In this document: one piece after another, positions 9,181 through 19,861 of the stretch
Position numbering within the stretch: the stretch's first letter is position 1
How the letters are laid out: each line of letters starts with the position of its first letter
Assembly: GCA_019120635.1 (NCBI GenBank)
Contig: DWUR01000006.1
Coordinates: 1 to 38,508, forward strand
DNA from: Candidatus Corynebacterium intestinavium
GTDB taxonomy: Bacteria > Actinomycetota > Actinomycetes > Mycobacteriales > Mycobacteriaceae
Length of the DNA stretch: 38,508 nt
Reading direction: 5' to 3'
Made by a program: the position numbers and the translations under genes
Notes under the pieces: model-generated
Database searches by the model: none
Told to the model about the DNA's origin: nothing
What the model saw: only the letters and a program-made list of their open reading frames with translations

Positions 9181-9212
9181 CAGCGCCCCACCGATTACGG
9201 TGGGGCGCTGTT
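9181..9212 (+). terminator. Rho-independent terminator after rplE
   Basis: CAGCGCCCCACCG-ATTA-CGGTGGGGCGCTG followed by TT. Confidence 0.85.
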
Positions 9213-9358
9213 GCTATGTGGGCGAGGGGTCAGAGGGAAACAAGGTGATACGTCATCGACAGCGCGGTGATTGGTCGCTAGGCTGGGGGTCGTTCTGCAT
9301 TTATTAGCATCCCGGTGCTTTCGTGCCGGAGGTGCGGATAAGAAACGAAGGAGAAAAT

Positions 9359-9847
9359 ATGTCTTTCCTGCCAAGCGCGATCCTGCGTTCCGTCCCGGGT
9401 GCCTACATCGTCAACTCAGCCATCGAGAAGTTCGGCGCAGAGCCGGCTAAGTCCGCTGGCCTCCAGCAGTTCGCCGCCACCGGCGTCCCGGCTCTGAAGA
9501 AGCTGCCCAGCGATCAGTTCGCCAATATCCTCGGTGGCGCAGAGCTCGCCGTCGGCGGTGCACTGCTCGCGCCCTTCGTCTCCAACAAGCTCGCGGGCGC
9601 TGCCCTGACCACCTTCGGTGCCGGGCTGCTCACGATGTACTTCCGCAACCCGAACATGACCCAGGAGGATGGCATCCGCCCGACCGAGGAGGGGCTGCAG
9701 CTCTCCCCGAACGTCTTCCTCGTGGCGATCGGCGCCGGACTCGTCGCCATGGACGCCTCCGACGGCGCAAGCAAGCTGAACACGAAGCGGAAGATCAAGA
9801 AGGCTGAGAAGCGCGCAGAAAAGCGGGCCCTCAAGGCCGAAAACTAA
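9359..9847 (+). CDS. DoxX-like / conserved membrane protein
   Basis: MSFLPSAILRSVPGAYIVNSAIEKFG... with hydrophobic segments and a basic KRKIKKAEKRAEKRALKAEN tail; ATG at 9359 with upstream GAAGGAG. Confidence 0.6.
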   Translation: MSFLPSAILRSVPGAYIVNSAIEKFGAEPAKSAGLQQFAATGVPALKKLPSDQFANILGGAELAVGGALLAPFVSNKLAGAALTTFGAGLLTMYFRNPNMTQEDGIRPTEEGLQLSPNVFLVAIGAGLVAMDASDGASKLNTKRKIKKAEKRAEKRALKAEN

Positions 9848-10017
9848 GGCTGCGTAGTCTCCGGCGTGGATTAACGAGGGCGCACTCCATCACGTCGGGG
9901 AGGGTTCGCGCCTGGAGCCGGAGATAATTCACGCTGGGTTCACCCTCGCCTCCCTTGAAGGTCACTTCGATTGCCTATCTTGTTGCTCGCAAGACCCACA
10001 ACAAGAAGGACAATTAC

Positions 10018-12081
10018 GTGGCTATCAAGGGCATGAACCTGCTTTTTCAATCTCGTCGCTCATCCCGCACCTGTACCTACAAGTGCGGTAACGCATGCTT
10101 CGGCGAGTGCGGAAACACCTCCTCGAACCCATACTTCGGGGACATCTCCCGCCGCAGCGTGCTGCGCGGCGCCGGGCTGGCAGCGCTGACGGTCGGCGGC
10201 GGAACGGCACTCGCGGCCTGCGCCGACGGCAGCACCGCCCAGTCCGCTGGTTCCTCCGAGGGCGGCAAGGCGCCCGGCCCGCTGAAGGGCATGCAGTTCG
10301 AGCCGGTGGCTGCCAATGAGAAGGACGAGCTCGTGGTGCCAGAGGGCTATGCCTCCGGCGTCCTGATCGCCTGGGGTGACCCGATCTTCCCGGACGCCCC
10401 GAAGTTCGATCCATACAAGCAGACCGCCAAGGCTGCGGAGCGCCAGTTCGGCTTCAACAACGACTTCGCCGGCCTGCTGGAGCACCCGAAAGACCCGAAC
10501 CGCCTGCTGTACGTGTGCTCCCACGAGTACACCACCGAGCCTCACATGTTCCCGCGCTACGACGCCGAGAATCCCACCGATGAGCAGATCAACATCGGCC
10601 TGGCCAACCACGGCCACACCATCCTCGAAGTCTCGAAGGTCGGCAAGACCGGCGAGCTCAAGCGGGAGTTCGGCCCCCTGAACCGCCGCATCACCGGCGA
10701 GACCATCTTCGAGATGCGCGGCGTGGCCGCCGGCCACGAGCTGGTCAAGACCAAGGCCGACCCCACCGGCAAGAAGGTCCGCGGCACCCTGAACAACTGC
10801 TCCGGCGGCATCACCCCGTGGGGCACCTTCCTCTCCGGCGAGGAAAACTTCGAGCAGTACTGGGCCAACGCCGACAAGGCCCAGGTCGAGGGCAAGGCGA
10901 AGGAAGACATCAAGCGCTTCGACGCCCCAGAGGGCGCCTCCGAGCGCAAGTGGGAGCGCCTCCACGACCGCTTCGACCTGGCCAAGGAGCCCAACGAGTT
11001 CCACCGCTTCGGCTGGATGGTCGAGGTCGACCCAACCGACCCGTACTCCACCCCGGTCAAGCACACCTCCATGGGCCGCTTCAAACACGAAGCCGGCAAC
11101 ATCTACGTCACCGACGACGGCACCGTCGTCTGCTATTCCGGCGACGACGCCCGCTTCGAGTACATCTACAAGTTCGTCTCCTCCAAGAAGATCAAGGAGG
11201 GGGACATGAAGCACAACATGACCATCCTCGACGAGGGCACTCTCTACGTCGCCACCCTGAAGGGCAACTCCCCGGACAAGGAGATTACCGGCGACGGGGA
11301 GCTGCCAGAGGACGGCAAGTTCGACGGCACCGGCCAGTGGAAGAAGCTGCTGACCGTCACCGCGGACGGCGCGAAGTCCCACGTCGAGGGCTTCACCCCG
11401 GAGGAGGTCGCCATCTACACCCGCATGGCTGCGGACAAGGTGGGTGCGACCAAGATGGACCGCCCGGAGGACTTCGAAGCCAACCCGCACACCGGCCTGG
11501 TCTACGTCGCACTGACCAATAACAAGTACCGCGGTGCGACCGGCGAGAACGCGGAGAAGAACCAGGAAGACCCGACGGAGTACGCCCCGATCCGGGAGAA
11601 CAAGAACGGCCTGGTCATGGAGATCGACGACGAGCACGCGGGGGAGAAGTTCACCTGGAACCTGCTGCTGGTCTGCGGCGACCCGGAGGAGGCAGAGACC
11701 TACTTCGGCGGCTTCGATAAGTCCAAGGTTTCCCCGATCTCCTGCCCGGACAACCTGGCTTTCGACTCCCACGGCAACTTGTGGATCTCCACCGACGGCA
11801 ACGCGCTGGACAGCAACGACGGCCTGTACGCGGTCGGCCTGAAGGGCGAGAACCGTGGCGAGACCCGCTGCTTCCTCACCGTCCCGGTAGCTGCGGAGAC
11901 CTGCGGTCCGATTGTCACCGACGAGCGCGTCATGGTGAACGTCCAGCACCCAGGCGAGGACGACGACGCCACCTTCGAAAAGCCCGCCTCCCACTGGCCG
12001 GACGGCGGTAACTCTGTTCCGCGCCCCGCCGTGGCTGTGGTGTGGCGGCGCGATGGTAAGAAGATTGGCATGGAGGCCTAG
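10018..12081 (+). CDS. PhoX-family (DUF839) phosphatase, Tat-exported, putative lipoprotein
   Basis: CTYKCGNACFGECGNTSSNPYFGD, then SRRSVLRGAGLAALTVGGGTALAAC (twin-arginine plus lipobox-like Cys); NCSGGITPWGTFLSGEENFEQY and PDNLAFDSHGNLWISTDG typical of PhoX; likely GTG start at 10018 with GAAGGA RBS. Confidence 0.9.
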   Translation: MAIKGMNLLFQSRRSSRTCTYKCGNACFGECGNTSSNPYFGDISRRSVLRGAGLAALTVGGGTALAACADGSTAQSAGSSEGGKAPGPLKGMQFEPVAANEKDELVVPEGYASGVLIAWGDPIFPDAPKFDPYKQTAKAAERQFGFNNDFAGLLEHPKDPNRLLYVCSHEYTTEPHMFPRYDAENPTDEQINIGLANHGHTILEVSKVGKTGELKREFGPLNRRITGETIFEMRGVAAGHELVKTKADPTGKKVRGTLNNCSGGITPWGTFLSGEENFEQYWANADKAQVEGKAKEDIKRFDAPEGASERKWERLHDRFDLAKEPNEFHRFGWMVEVDPTDPYSTPVKHTSMGRFKHEAGNIYVTDDGTVVCYSGDDARFEYIYKFVSSKKIKEGDMKHNMTILDEGTLYVATLKGNSPDKEITGDGELPEDGKFDGTGQWKKLLTVTADGAKSHVEGFTPEEVAIYTRMAADKVGATKMDRPEDFEANPHTGLVYVALTNNKYRGATGENAEKNQEDPTEYAPIRENKNGLVMEIDDEHAGEKFTWNLLLVCGDPEEAETYFGGFDKSKVSPISCPDNLAFDSHGNLWISTDGNALDSNDGLYAVGLKGENRGETRCFLTVPVAAETCGPIVTDERVMVNVQHPGEDDDATFEKPASHWPDGGNSVPRPAVAVVWRRDGKKIGMEA

Positions 12082-12110
12082 CGGGGAGGCCTAGCGGGGA
12101 GGCCTAGGGG
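12072..12110 (+). repeat. Three tandem copies of a 13-nt unit GGAGGCCTAGCGG spanning the phoX stop codon
   Basis: 12072-12084, 12085-12097 identical; 12098-12110 differs by one base. Confidence 0.9.
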
Positions 12111-12120
12111 GATCAAGAGA

Positions 12121-12156
12121 ACCGCCGCGGCGACCATGACTTTCCGCCGCGGCGGT
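12121..12156 (+). terminator. Hairpin ACCGCCGCGG ... CCGCGGCGGT after phoX
   Basis: 10-bp perfect GC-rich stem about 40 nt after the stop codon. Confidence 0.6.
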
Positions 12157-12533
12157 GGGCAATTTTCGGGGGATTTTTTGGGGGCGGTTTTCCGGCGGGG
12201 CAGCAAGACGGTCGAGGTGGATAGCTAGCGTGCCCACCGGCTCCGGGTTGGCAATAAATACGCAGGTTGCTAAGCTTGTCGAGTCTTGTTGCGGGAAAAG
12301 TGTGCCCACAGCGCACTTGACGTGCGCAGATCTGCTCACACAGTCAACAAGAGCTAGTAAGAAAACATCCACTTTGTTGTAGGCCCCCTGCCCATAGCGG
12401 CCGCGGACACATCTTGGTAGCGAGCGCCCCAAGCTATTGGGCTTGGAAGTGCGTTAGTCGCCAGCGAGTCGCGGTGCACGCGAAAAGGGTGGGAACGGGA
12501 ACCGCAACGAGAAAGGTAAAGGTCACCTAAACC

Positions 12534-12941
12534 ATGACCATGACTGACCCGATCGCGGACATGTTGTCCCGCGTACGGAACGCTTCCAACGCGTTCCACG
12601 ATAGCGTCACGATGCCTTCCTCCAAGCTCAAGGCTCACATTGCTGAGATCCTGAAGCAGGAAGGTTTCATCGAAGACTTTGCCGTCAACGACCGCAAGGA
12701 TGGCAAGGCAGGCAAGGAGCTTGAGATCACCCTCAAGTACGGCCCGACCCGCGAGCGTGCTCTCGCCGGTGTCCGCCGCGTCTCCAAGCCGGGCCTGCGT
12801 GTGTATACCAAGTCCACCAATCTGCCAAAGGTTCTCGGTGGCCTGGGCGTGGCAATCATCTCCACGTCCCACGGCCTGCTGACTGACCGTGAGGCCTCGA
12901 ACAAGGGCGTCGGCGGCGAAGTGCTCGCCTACGTCTGGTAA
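12534..12941 (+). CDS. rpsH: 30S ribosomal protein S8
   Basis: [17 protein letters not shown]... Confidence 0.99.
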   Translation: MTMTDPIADMLSRVRNASNAFHDSVTMPSSKLKAHIAEILKQEGFIEDFAVNDRKDGKAGKELEITLKYGPTRERALAGVRRVSKPGLRVYTKSTNLPKVLGGLGVAIISTSHGLLTDREASNKGVGGEVLAYVW

Positions 12942-12959
12942 TAGAAGGAGGAACCAAGC

Positions 12960-13496
12960 ATGTCTCGTATCGGCTTCGCTCCGGTGTCCGTCCCTTCTGG
13001 CGTCACCGTCACCATCAACGGTCAGAACGTTGAGGTCAAGGGCCCGAAGGGCACCCTCAGCTCTGACATCCCAGCGCCGATCGCAGTGGCACAGGAAGGC
13101 GACGAGATCGTCGTCTCCCGCCCGGACGATCACCGCAAGAACCGCTCCCTGCACGGCCTTTCCCGCTCCCTCGTCAACAACATGGTTGTTGGCGTGACCG
13201 AGGGCTACACCACGAAGATGGAGATCTTCGGCGTTGGTTACCGTGTGCAGCTCAAGGGCAAGGACCTCGAGTTCTCCCTGGGCTACTCCCACCCAATCCT
13301 GATCAAGGCTGACGAAGGTATCACCTTCGCCGTGGACGGAAACACCAAGTTCTCCATCTCTGGCATCGACAAGCAGAAGGTCGGACAGATCGCCGCCAAC
13401 ATTCGTGGCCTGCGTAAGGATGACCCATACAAGGGTAAGGGCATCCGCTACGAGGGCGAGCAGGTCCGTCGCAAGGTCGGAAAGACGGGTAAGTAA
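12960..13496 (+). CDS. rplF: 50S ribosomal protein L6
   Basis: [31 protein letters not shown]... Confidence 0.99.
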   Translation: MSRIGFAPVSVPSGVTVTINGQNVEVKGPKGTLSSDIPAPIAVAQEGDEIVVSRPDDHRKNRSLHGLSRSLVNNMVVGVTEGYTTKMEIFGVGYRVQLKGKDLEFSLGYSHPILIKADEGITFAVDGNTKFSISGIDKQKVGQIAANIRGLRKDDPYKGKGIRYEGEQVRRKVGKTGK

Positions 13497-13906
13497 TGAG
13501 CAACAACGATTCCAACAAGGCTGGCAAGCGCCTTCCGCTGGGCAAGGACATCTCCACTCGCCGTCGCGTTGCGCGCTCCCGCCGTCACAACCGCATCCGC
13601 AAGACCATCCAGGGCACCCCGGAGACCCCGCGTCTCGTCGTGCACCGTTCTTCTCGCCACATGCACGCACAGATCATCGACGACACCGTCGGTCACACCC
13701 TGTGCGCTGCGTCCACCCTCGAAGCAGAGGTCCGTGGAGTCGAGGGCGACAAGAAGGCACGTGGCGCCAAGGTTGGCGAACTGATCGCACAGCGTGCGAA
13801 GGAAGCTGGCATCGAGGCAGTTGTCTTCGACCGCGCTGGCTACCAGTACCACGGCCGCGTCGCCGCTCTGGCTGACGCCGCCCGCGAAGGTGGTCTGAAG
13901 TTCTAA
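13496..13906 (+). CDS. rplR: 50S ribosomal protein L18
   Basis: [40 protein letters not shown]. Confidence 0.99.
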   Translation: MSNNDSNKAGKRLPLGKDISTRRRVARSRRHNRIRKTIQGTPETPRLVVHRSSRHMHAQIIDDTVGHTLCAASTLEAEVRGVEGDKKARGAKVGELIAQRAKEAGIEAVVFDRAGYQYHGRVAALADAAREGGLKF

Positions 13907-13943
13907 TGATCACCAACACCATGAACTCCAACGGAAGGAACGC

Positions 13944-14585
13944 GTGATGTCGGAACGTGACCGTAACGGCGGACGCTCCGCCGATAACAACCGCAACGAT
14001 CGCAACGAGCGCGGTGGCCGCAACGAGCGCGGTGGCCGTAACGATCGTCGCAACCAGCAGGACGAGCGCAACCAGTACATCGAGCGCGTCGTCACCATCA
14101 ACCGTGTGTCTAAGGTCGTCAAGGGCGGTCGTCGCTTCAGCTTCACCGCTCTGGTGATCGTGGGTGACGGTCAGGGCATGGTCGGTGTCGGCTACGGCAA
14201 GGCCAAGGAAGTCCCGGCCGCTATTCAGAAGGGCGCCGAGGAAGCTCGCAAGAACTTCTTCCGCGTCCCGATGATCAACGGCACCATCACCCACCCGGTG
14301 CAGGGCGAGGCCGCAGCAGGCGTCGTCATGCTGCGTCCGGCTGCTCCAGGTACCGGTGTTATCGCCGGTGGCGCAGCCCGCCCGGTGCTGGAGTGCGCTG
14401 GCATCCAGGACATTCTCTGCAAGTCGCTTGGCTCGCCGAACGCCATCAACGTTGTTCACGCAACGGTGGCCGGCCTGAAGGAGCTCGTGCGCCCAGAAGA
14501 GGTCGCCGCACGTCGTGGCAAGAGCCTCGAAGAGGTTGCTCCGGCAGCCATGCTGCGCGCCCGTGCTGCAGGACAGGGGGCATAA
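13944..14585 (+). CDS. rpsE: 30S ribosomal protein S5 with Arg/Gly/Asn-rich N-terminal extension
   Basis: [52 protein letters not shown]. Confidence 0.99.
   Translation: MMSERDRNGGRSADNNRNDRNERGGRNERGGRNDRRNQQDERNQYIERVVTINRVSKVVKGGRRFSFTALVIVGDGQGMVGVGYGKAKEVPAAIQKGAEEARKNFFRVPMINGTITHPVQGEAAAGVVMLRPAAPGTGVIAGGAARPVLECAGIQDILCKSLGSPNAINVVHATVAGLKELVRPEEVAARRGKSLEEVAPAAMLRARAAGQGA
14001..14036 (+). repeat. Two identical 18-nt tandem units in rpsE 5' end (encodes RNERGG x2)
   Basis: CGCAACGAGCGCGGTGGC at 14001-14018 and 14019-14036. Confidence 0.9.
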
Positions 14586-14588
14586 CCC

Positions 14589-14774
14589 ATGGCACTGAAG
14601 ATCCGTCAGATCAAGGGCACTGTTGGTAAGAAGCAGAACCAGCGTGACACGCTGCGTTCCCTCGGCCTGAAGCGCATCGGTCAGGAAGTCATCCGCGAGG
14701 ACAACTCTGTCACCCGCGGCATGGTCCACACCGTTCGCCACCTGGTCGAGGTCGAAGAAGTGGCAGGGGAGTAA
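14589..14774 (+). CDS. rpmD: 50S ribosomal protein L30
   Basis: [33 protein letters not shown]. Confidence 0.98.
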   Translation: MALKIRQIKGTVGKKQNQRDTLRSLGLKRIGQEVIREDNSVTRGMVHTVRHLVEVEEVAGE

Positions 14775-14776
14775 AA

Positions 14777-15223
14777 ATGAGCGATCCAATCAAGCTCCAC
14801 GACCTCCGTCCGGCCAAGGGTGCAAACAAGGCCAAGACCCGCGTGGGTCGTGGTGAAGCATCCAAGGGTAAGACCGCTGGTCGTGGTACGAAGGGCACCA
14901 AGGCCCGCAACCAGGTTCCTGCATACTTTGAGGGTGGCCAGATGCCACTGCAGATGCGTCTGCCGAAGCTCAAGGGATTCAAGAACAACAACAAGGTGAT
15001 CTTCCAGGTCGTGAACGTCTCCGACCTGGCGAAGGCCTTCCCGAACGGCGGCGACGTCGCAGTTGCAGACCTCGTCGCAGCTGGCCTGGTCCGCGCTAAG
15101 CAGCCGGTCAAGGTTCTGGGTAACGGCGAGATCAGCGTCAAGCTGAACGTCACCGCAAACAAGTTCTCGGGCTCCGCCAAGGAGAAGATCGAGAAGGCAG
15201 GCGGCTCCGTCACGGAGGCTTAA
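14777..15223 (+). CDS. rplO: 50S ribosomal protein L15
   Basis: [36 protein letters not shown]. Confidence 0.99.
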   Translation: MSDPIKLHDLRPAKGANKAKTRVGRGEASKGKTAGRGTKGTKARNQVPAYFEGGQMPLQMRLPKLKGFKNNNKVIFQVVNVSDLAKAFPNGGDVAVADLVAAGLVRAKQPVKVLGNGEISVKLNVTANKFSGSAKEKIEKAGGSVTEA

Positions 15224-15274
15224 GCCTGAACAGCGCAGCCAGGCGAGGGGATCCTCGCCCGGTAACGCCACAAG

Positions 15275-15312
15275 AAGACCCCGCACGGTGCACCACGCAC
15301 CGGCGGGGTCTT
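15275..15312 (+). terminator. Rho-independent terminator after rplO
   Basis: AAGACCCCGC...CGGTGC accac GCACCG...GCGGGGTCTT. Confidence 0.85.
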
Positions 15313-15590
15313 GTGCTTTGCGTGAGCTGTGCGTCGACCAGCTCGGAAACTTTCTAAACACCCAGCCAAACTGTTAGTCTGGTTTGGTTATCTGCCTAGG
15401 CGAGCCTAATCCAGTGGCCGCCCAGGGGTGGCAAAACCAGCAACCGGCAGCACGGCGAACCAGCCTGTGTCCGCACCGGCTGCTATTTTGCTACTAGAGA
15501 CTTCAATTCCACGGCGCACGCCCTGCGGCACCGGCTCAGCGACACCTCGCGCGGCCGCCCAGAGCGGGCCCACCAACACAGGAGGCCAGT

Positions 15591-16925
15591 TTGTCCGCCA
15601 TCACCGGGGCGTTCAAAAACGTTGATCTCCGCAAGAAGATCCTTTTCACTCTTGCGATGATCATCCTGTACCGCATCGGCTCGCAGATCCCAACGCCGGG
15701 CGTCGACTACGCAAGCATCACCAAGCAGATCTCGGAGCTCACCGAGTCCTCCGCGGTCTACTCGCTGATCAACCTCTTCTCCGGCGGTGCGCTGCTGCAG
15801 CTGTCGATCTTCGCGATCGGCATCATGCCGTACATTACGGCGTCGATTATCGTGCAGCTGCTCACCGTGGTCATCCCGAAGTTCGAGCAGCTGAAGAAGG
15901 AGGGCCAGACTGGGCAGGCGAAGATGACGGAATACACCCGTTATCTCACCGTCGCGCTGGCCCTGCTGCAGTCCGCGGGCATCGTCGCCCTGGCGGACCG
16001 CGAGCAGCTGCTCGGCGAGGGCATCCCAGTGCTCCAGGACGATGTCGGCATCTTCGGATTGATCGTCATGGTCCTCATCATGACCTCCGGCGCGGTGCTT
16101 GTGATGTGGCTCGGCGAGTTGATCACCGACCGCGGCGTGGGTAACGGAATGTCCCTGCTCATCATGGCAGGCATCGCAACCACCCTGCCGGGGGAGGGGA
16201 TCTCCATCCTCTCCAACTCCGGTGGCTTCATCTTCGGTGCGGTGGTCTTCGGCATGCTGCTGCTCATTGTCGGCGTGGTCTTCGTCGAGCAGGGCCAGCG
16301 CCGCATCCCGGTGCAGTACGCCAAGCGCATGATCGGTCGCCGCCAGTACGGCGAGACCTCCACCTACCTGCCGCTCAAGGTCAACCAGGCCGGCGTGATC
16401 CCGGTGATCTTCGCGTCCTCCCTGCTGACCGTCCCGATCCTGATCACCCAGATCATCCAGTCCGGCGCCGCAGGTGGCGAGGACGTTGCGAACAACTGGT
16501 GGAACCGCAACGTCATGACCGTCCTGCAGAACCCGGCGGCATGGCAGTACATCCTGGTCTACCTCGCGCTGATCATCTTCTTCTCCTTCTTCTACGTCTC
16601 CGTCCAGTACGACCCGTACGACCAGGCGGACAACATGAAGAAGTACGGTGGCTTCATCCCGGGCATCCGCCCGGGCCGCCCGACCGCCGAGTACCTCGGC
16701 TACGTGATGAACCGCCTTCTGGTCGTGGGCTCCCTGTACTTGGGTATCATTGCGGTGCTGCCCAACATCCTCATTAACTTGGGAGTGGACACGTCCCAGG
16801 CCTCCGGCGGCGGCATGCCGTTCGGTGGTACCGCGGTTCTGATTCTCGTGTCCGTGGCCCTGACCACGGTCAAGCAGATCGAATCGCAAATGATGCAAGC
16901 TAACTACGAAGGATTCCTCAAATGA
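15591..16925 (+). CDS. secY: Preprotein translocase subunit SecY
   Basis: TTG start with [26 protein letters not shown]-type and [19 protein letters not shown] motifs. Confidence 0.98.
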   Translation: MSAITGAFKNVDLRKKILFTLAMIILYRIGSQIPTPGVDYASITKQISELTESSAVYSLINLFSGGALLQLSIFAIGIMPYITASIIVQLLTVVIPKFEQLKKEGQTGQAKMTEYTRYLTVALALLQSAGIVALADREQLLGEGIPVLQDDVGIFGLIVMVLIMTSGAVLVMWLGELITDRGVGNGMSLLIMAGIATTLPGEGISILSNSGGFIFGAVVFGMLLLIVGVVFVEQGQRRIPVQYAKRMIGRRQYGETSTYLPLKVNQAGVIPVIFASSLLTVPILITQIIQSGAAGGEDVANNWWNRNVMTVLQNPAAWQYILVYLALIIFFSFFYVSVQYDPYDQADNMKKYGGFIPGIRPGRPTAEYLGYVMNRLLVVGSLYLGIIAVLPNILINLGVDTSQASGGGMPFGGTAVLILVSVALTTVKQIESQMMQANYEGFLK

Positions 16926-17467
16926 GACTAGTTCTCCTCGGCCCTCCCGGTGCCGGCAAGGGCACCCAGGCCCAGCTGCTCTCCGACGCACTGAACATCC
17001 CGCACATCTCCACGGGCGACCTGTTCCGCGCGAACATCTCCCAGGGCACCGAGCTCGGCAAGCAGGCCCAGGAGTACATGGACGCCGGCAAGCTGGTCCC
17101 CACCGAGGTCACCGCGAACATGGTTCGCGCCCGCCTCGACGAGGACGACGCCGCCAACGGCTTCCTGCTGGACGGCTTCCCGCGCACCATCGAGCAGGCA
17201 GACCTGCTCGAGGAGATGCTCAAGGAGAAGGACCTGAAGCTGGACGCGGTCATCAACTACCAGGTCTCCGAGGACGTCGTGGTCGAGCGCATGCTCTCCC
17301 GTGGCCGTAACGACGACAACGAGTCCACGATCCGCACCCGCCTGCAGGTCTACCGCGAGGAGACCGCACCGCTGATCGACTACTACCAGGGCCGCATCCT
17401 CAACATCGACGCCGAGGGCTCCGTGGAGGACATCTCCGAGGCCACCCTCTGCGCCCTGGATAAGTAA
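16922..17467 (+). CDS. adk: Adenylate kinase
   Basis: [38 protein letters not shown] overlap with secY. Confidence 0.99.
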   Translation: MRLVLLGPPGAGKGTQAQLLSDALNIPHISTGDLFRANISQGTELGKQAQEYMDAGKLVPTEVTANMVRARLDEDDAANGFLLDGFPRTIEQADLLEEMLKEKDLKLDAVINYQVSEDVVVERMLSRGRNDDNESTIRTRLQVYREETAPLIDYYQGRILNIDAEGSVEDISEATLCALDK

Positions 17468-17629
17468 GCGCTAGGACTCGTCGCCGCCAGCAAGTGCGGT
17501 GACGTGCCCGCTAGGGCCCGACGGGGTCCGATAGTTTCCCGCCCATTTTCCGGACGTCACCGGTGGGCGGGTTTAACTTTTGGCCCACCAATCCGGGCCA
17601 AAGAAGACACAATCACAAGGAGGCTTTCG

Positions 17630-18424
17630 GTGGCTTTCCGAAAGAAGAGCAAAAAGATCGCCGCGAAGACACCCGCGGAACTGGACGCCATGCAGGCAGC
17701 CGGCGAGATCGTGGGGCGGACCCTGCAGGCCGTGAAGGCCGCCGCGAAGCCGGGCGTCAGCACCCTCGACCTCGACGAAATCGCTGAGGCCACCATCCGC
17801 GAGGCCGGCGCCACGCCAGCATTCCTCGGTTACCAGGGCTTCCCGGGTTCGATCTGCAGCTCCGTCAACGACATGGTCGTCCACGGCATCCCGGCGGCGG
17901 ACGTCGTCCTGAAGGAAGGCGACCTCGTCTCCATCGACTGCGGTGCCATCCTCGACGGCTGGGTGGGGGACTCTGCCTGGACCTTCGGCATCGGTGAGAT
18001 TGCCCGCGAACACGAGCTGCTCAACCAGGCCACCGAGTGGGTCCTCATGGAGGGTCTGAAGGCCATGCGCCCGGGCAACCACCTGACGGACGTCTCCCAC
18101 GCCCTCGAAGTGGCGGCCCGCAAGGCCGAGGATAAGTTCGGCGTGCCGCTGCACATCATCGACGGGTACGGCGGCCACGGCATCGGCCGCAGCATGCACG
18201 AGGACCCGTACCTCGCCAACGAGGGCCGCCCGGGGCGAGGGCCGGTCATCCAGGAGGGTTCCGTGCTCGCGATCGAGCCGATGCTTTCCCTCGGCACCAT
18301 CGACACCGCCGTGCTCGACGACGATTGGGGAGTGGTGACCGTGGACGGCAGCTACTCCTCCCACTGGGAGCACACCGTCGCCGCCACCGCTACCGGCCCG
18401 CGCATCCTCACCCCGCGCCGCTAA
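17630..18424 (+). CDS. map: Type I methionine aminopeptidase
   Basis: GTG start with [45 protein letters not shown]. Confidence 0.97.
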   Translation: MAFRKKSKKIAAKTPAELDAMQAAGEIVGRTLQAVKAAAKPGVSTLDLDEIAEATIREAGATPAFLGYQGFPGSICSSVNDMVVHGIPAADVVLKEGDLVSIDCGAILDGWVGDSAWTFGIGEIAREHELLNQATEWVLMEGLKAMRPGNHLTDVSHALEVAARKAEDKFGVPLHIIDGYGGHGIGRSMHEDPYLANEGRPGRGPVIQEGSVLAIEPMLSLGTIDTAVLDDDWGVVTVDGSYSSHWEHTVAATATGPRILTPRR

Positions 18425-18602
18425 TCCACCGGGCTCCTCCGCCCATGGCCTGGAGTTGTTAAAGCCCCAGGTCACGTGTACGATAGAACGATGGTGCACG
18501 TGACGCACCCCAAAAACGGGGAGCCAAGAATGCCGCACTATCGTAGCGATACACGCACAAATAGCCGATGACCAGCATGTTCATCGGGGAAATGTGGAGG
18601 AT

Positions 18603-18821
18603 ATGGCCAAAGAAGGTGCCATTGAGGTCGAGGGCCGCATCATCGAGCCCCTGCCGAATGCAATGTTCCGAGTCGAGCTGGATAACGGGCACAAGGTGCT
18701 CGCACACATCTCTGGCAAGATGCGCCAGCACTACATCCGCATCCTTCCTGAGGACCGCGTTGTAGTCGAGCTTTCCCCATACGACCTCTCTCGTGGTCGT
18801 ATCGTTTACCGCTACAAGTAA
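18603..18821 (+). CDS. infA: Translation initiation factor IF-1
   Basis: [53 protein letters not shown], 72 aa. Confidence 0.99.
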   Translation: MAKEGAIEVEGRIIEPLPNAMFRVELDNGHKVLAHISGKMRQHYIRILPEDRVVVELSPYDLSRGRIVYRYK

Positions 18822-18851
18822 AAAACTCTGTCAGCCTTCGTACATCCAAAT

Positions 18852-18909
18852 CTCACCCGCCCATGGTCACATGCGGTACGGCCGCGCAACACGTGGCCAT
18901 GTGGGTGAG
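18852..18909 (+). other. Long imperfect hairpin between infA and rpsM
   Basis: CTCACCCgcCCATGGtCAC (18852-18870) versus GTGgCCATGtGGGTGAG (18893-18909). Confidence 0.5.
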
Positions 18910-19060
18910 GTTGCCTACCTCTGGCCGCGGCGGCCGGAGCCCGCTGCTGAACCTCTTGACAACGACCCCGCCCCATTGCGGGTGACGTCCTAAAAGAAGG
19001 AAGCAGACCACCGGGATGAGTACGGAGAAAACCGCCGTAAAACCGGAAGGATAATGCCAT

Positions 19061-19429
19061 ATGGCACGCCTTGCTGGTGTAGACCTGCCACGCGAAAAGC
19101 GCATGGAGGTCGCACTGACCTACATCTTCGGAATCGGCCCAGCCCGATCCAAGGAGCTGCTGGAAAAGACCGGCATCTCCCCGGACCTGCGTTCCAAGGA
19201 CCTGAGCGACGAGCAGCTCGCAGCTCTGCGTGACGTGATCGAGAACAACTGGAAGGTGGAGGGTGACCTCCGCCGCGAAGTCCAGGCCGACATCCGTCGC
19301 AAGATCGAGATTGGTTCCTACCAGGGACTGCGCCACCGCCGTGGCCTGCCAGTCCGTGGCCAGCGCACCAAGACCAACGCTCGTACCCGTAAGGGCCCGA
19401 AGAAGACGATCGCAGGAAAGAAGAAGTAA
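19061..19429 (+). CDS. rpsM: 30S ribosomal protein S13
   Basis: [26 protein letters not shown]. Confidence 0.99.
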   Translation: MARLAGVDLPREKRMEVALTYIFGIGPARSKELLEKTGISPDLRSKDLSDEQLAALRDVIENNWKVEGDLRREVQADIRRKIEIGSYQGLRHRRGLPVRGQRTKTNARTRKGPKKTIAGKKK

Positions 19430-19836
19430 TGGCTGCACCGAAGAGCTCCGCTACGCGCGCCCGCCGCGGCCGTCGCGTAGTCAAGAAGAATGTGACCCAG
19501 GGTCACGCGTACATCAAGTCCACCTTCAACAACACCATCGTGTCCATCACGGACCCGAAGGGCCACGTCATCTCGTGGGCATCCTCCGGCCAGGTTGGCT
19601 TCAAGGGTTCCCGCAAGTCCACGCCTTTCGCCGCACAGATGGCTGCCGAGTCCGCCGCCCGCAAGGCAATGGAGCACGGCATGAAGAAGGTCGACGTTTT
19701 CGTCAAGGGGCCGGGCTCTGGTCGCGAGACCGCAATCCGCTCCCTGTCCACCGCTGGGCTTGAGGTCGGCACCATCGCCGACGTCACCCCACAGCCGCAC
19801 AACGGCTGCCGCCCACCGAAGCGTCGTCGCGTCTAA
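19429..19836 (+). CDS. rpsK: 30S ribosomal protein S11
   Basis: [29 protein letters not shown]. Confidence 0.99.
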   Translation: MAAPKSSATRARRGRRVVKKNVTQGHAYIKSTFNNTIVSITDPKGHVISWASSGQVGFKGSRKSTPFAAQMAAESAARKAMEHGMKKVDVFVKGPGSGRETAIRSLSTAGLEVGTIADVTPQPHNGCRPPKRRRV

Positions 19837-19861
19837 GAAAAGAAAGGTTAAGGGATAAACA

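Noticed and set aside
10060-11994. 644-aa minus-strand ORF opposite phoX
   Set aside because: Antisense shadow of a high-GC gene with strong codon bias; no recognisable motifs and phoX is clearly the real gene
12354-13670. 438-aa minus-strand ORF over rpsH/rplF
   Set aside because: Antisense frame of ribosomal genes, no family signature
15395-15410. CCTAGGCGAGCCTAAT, resembling a DtxR half-site dyad upstream of secY
   Set aside because: Does not align with the 19-bp DtxR consensus beyond the TTAGGC half; secY is not an expected DtxR target
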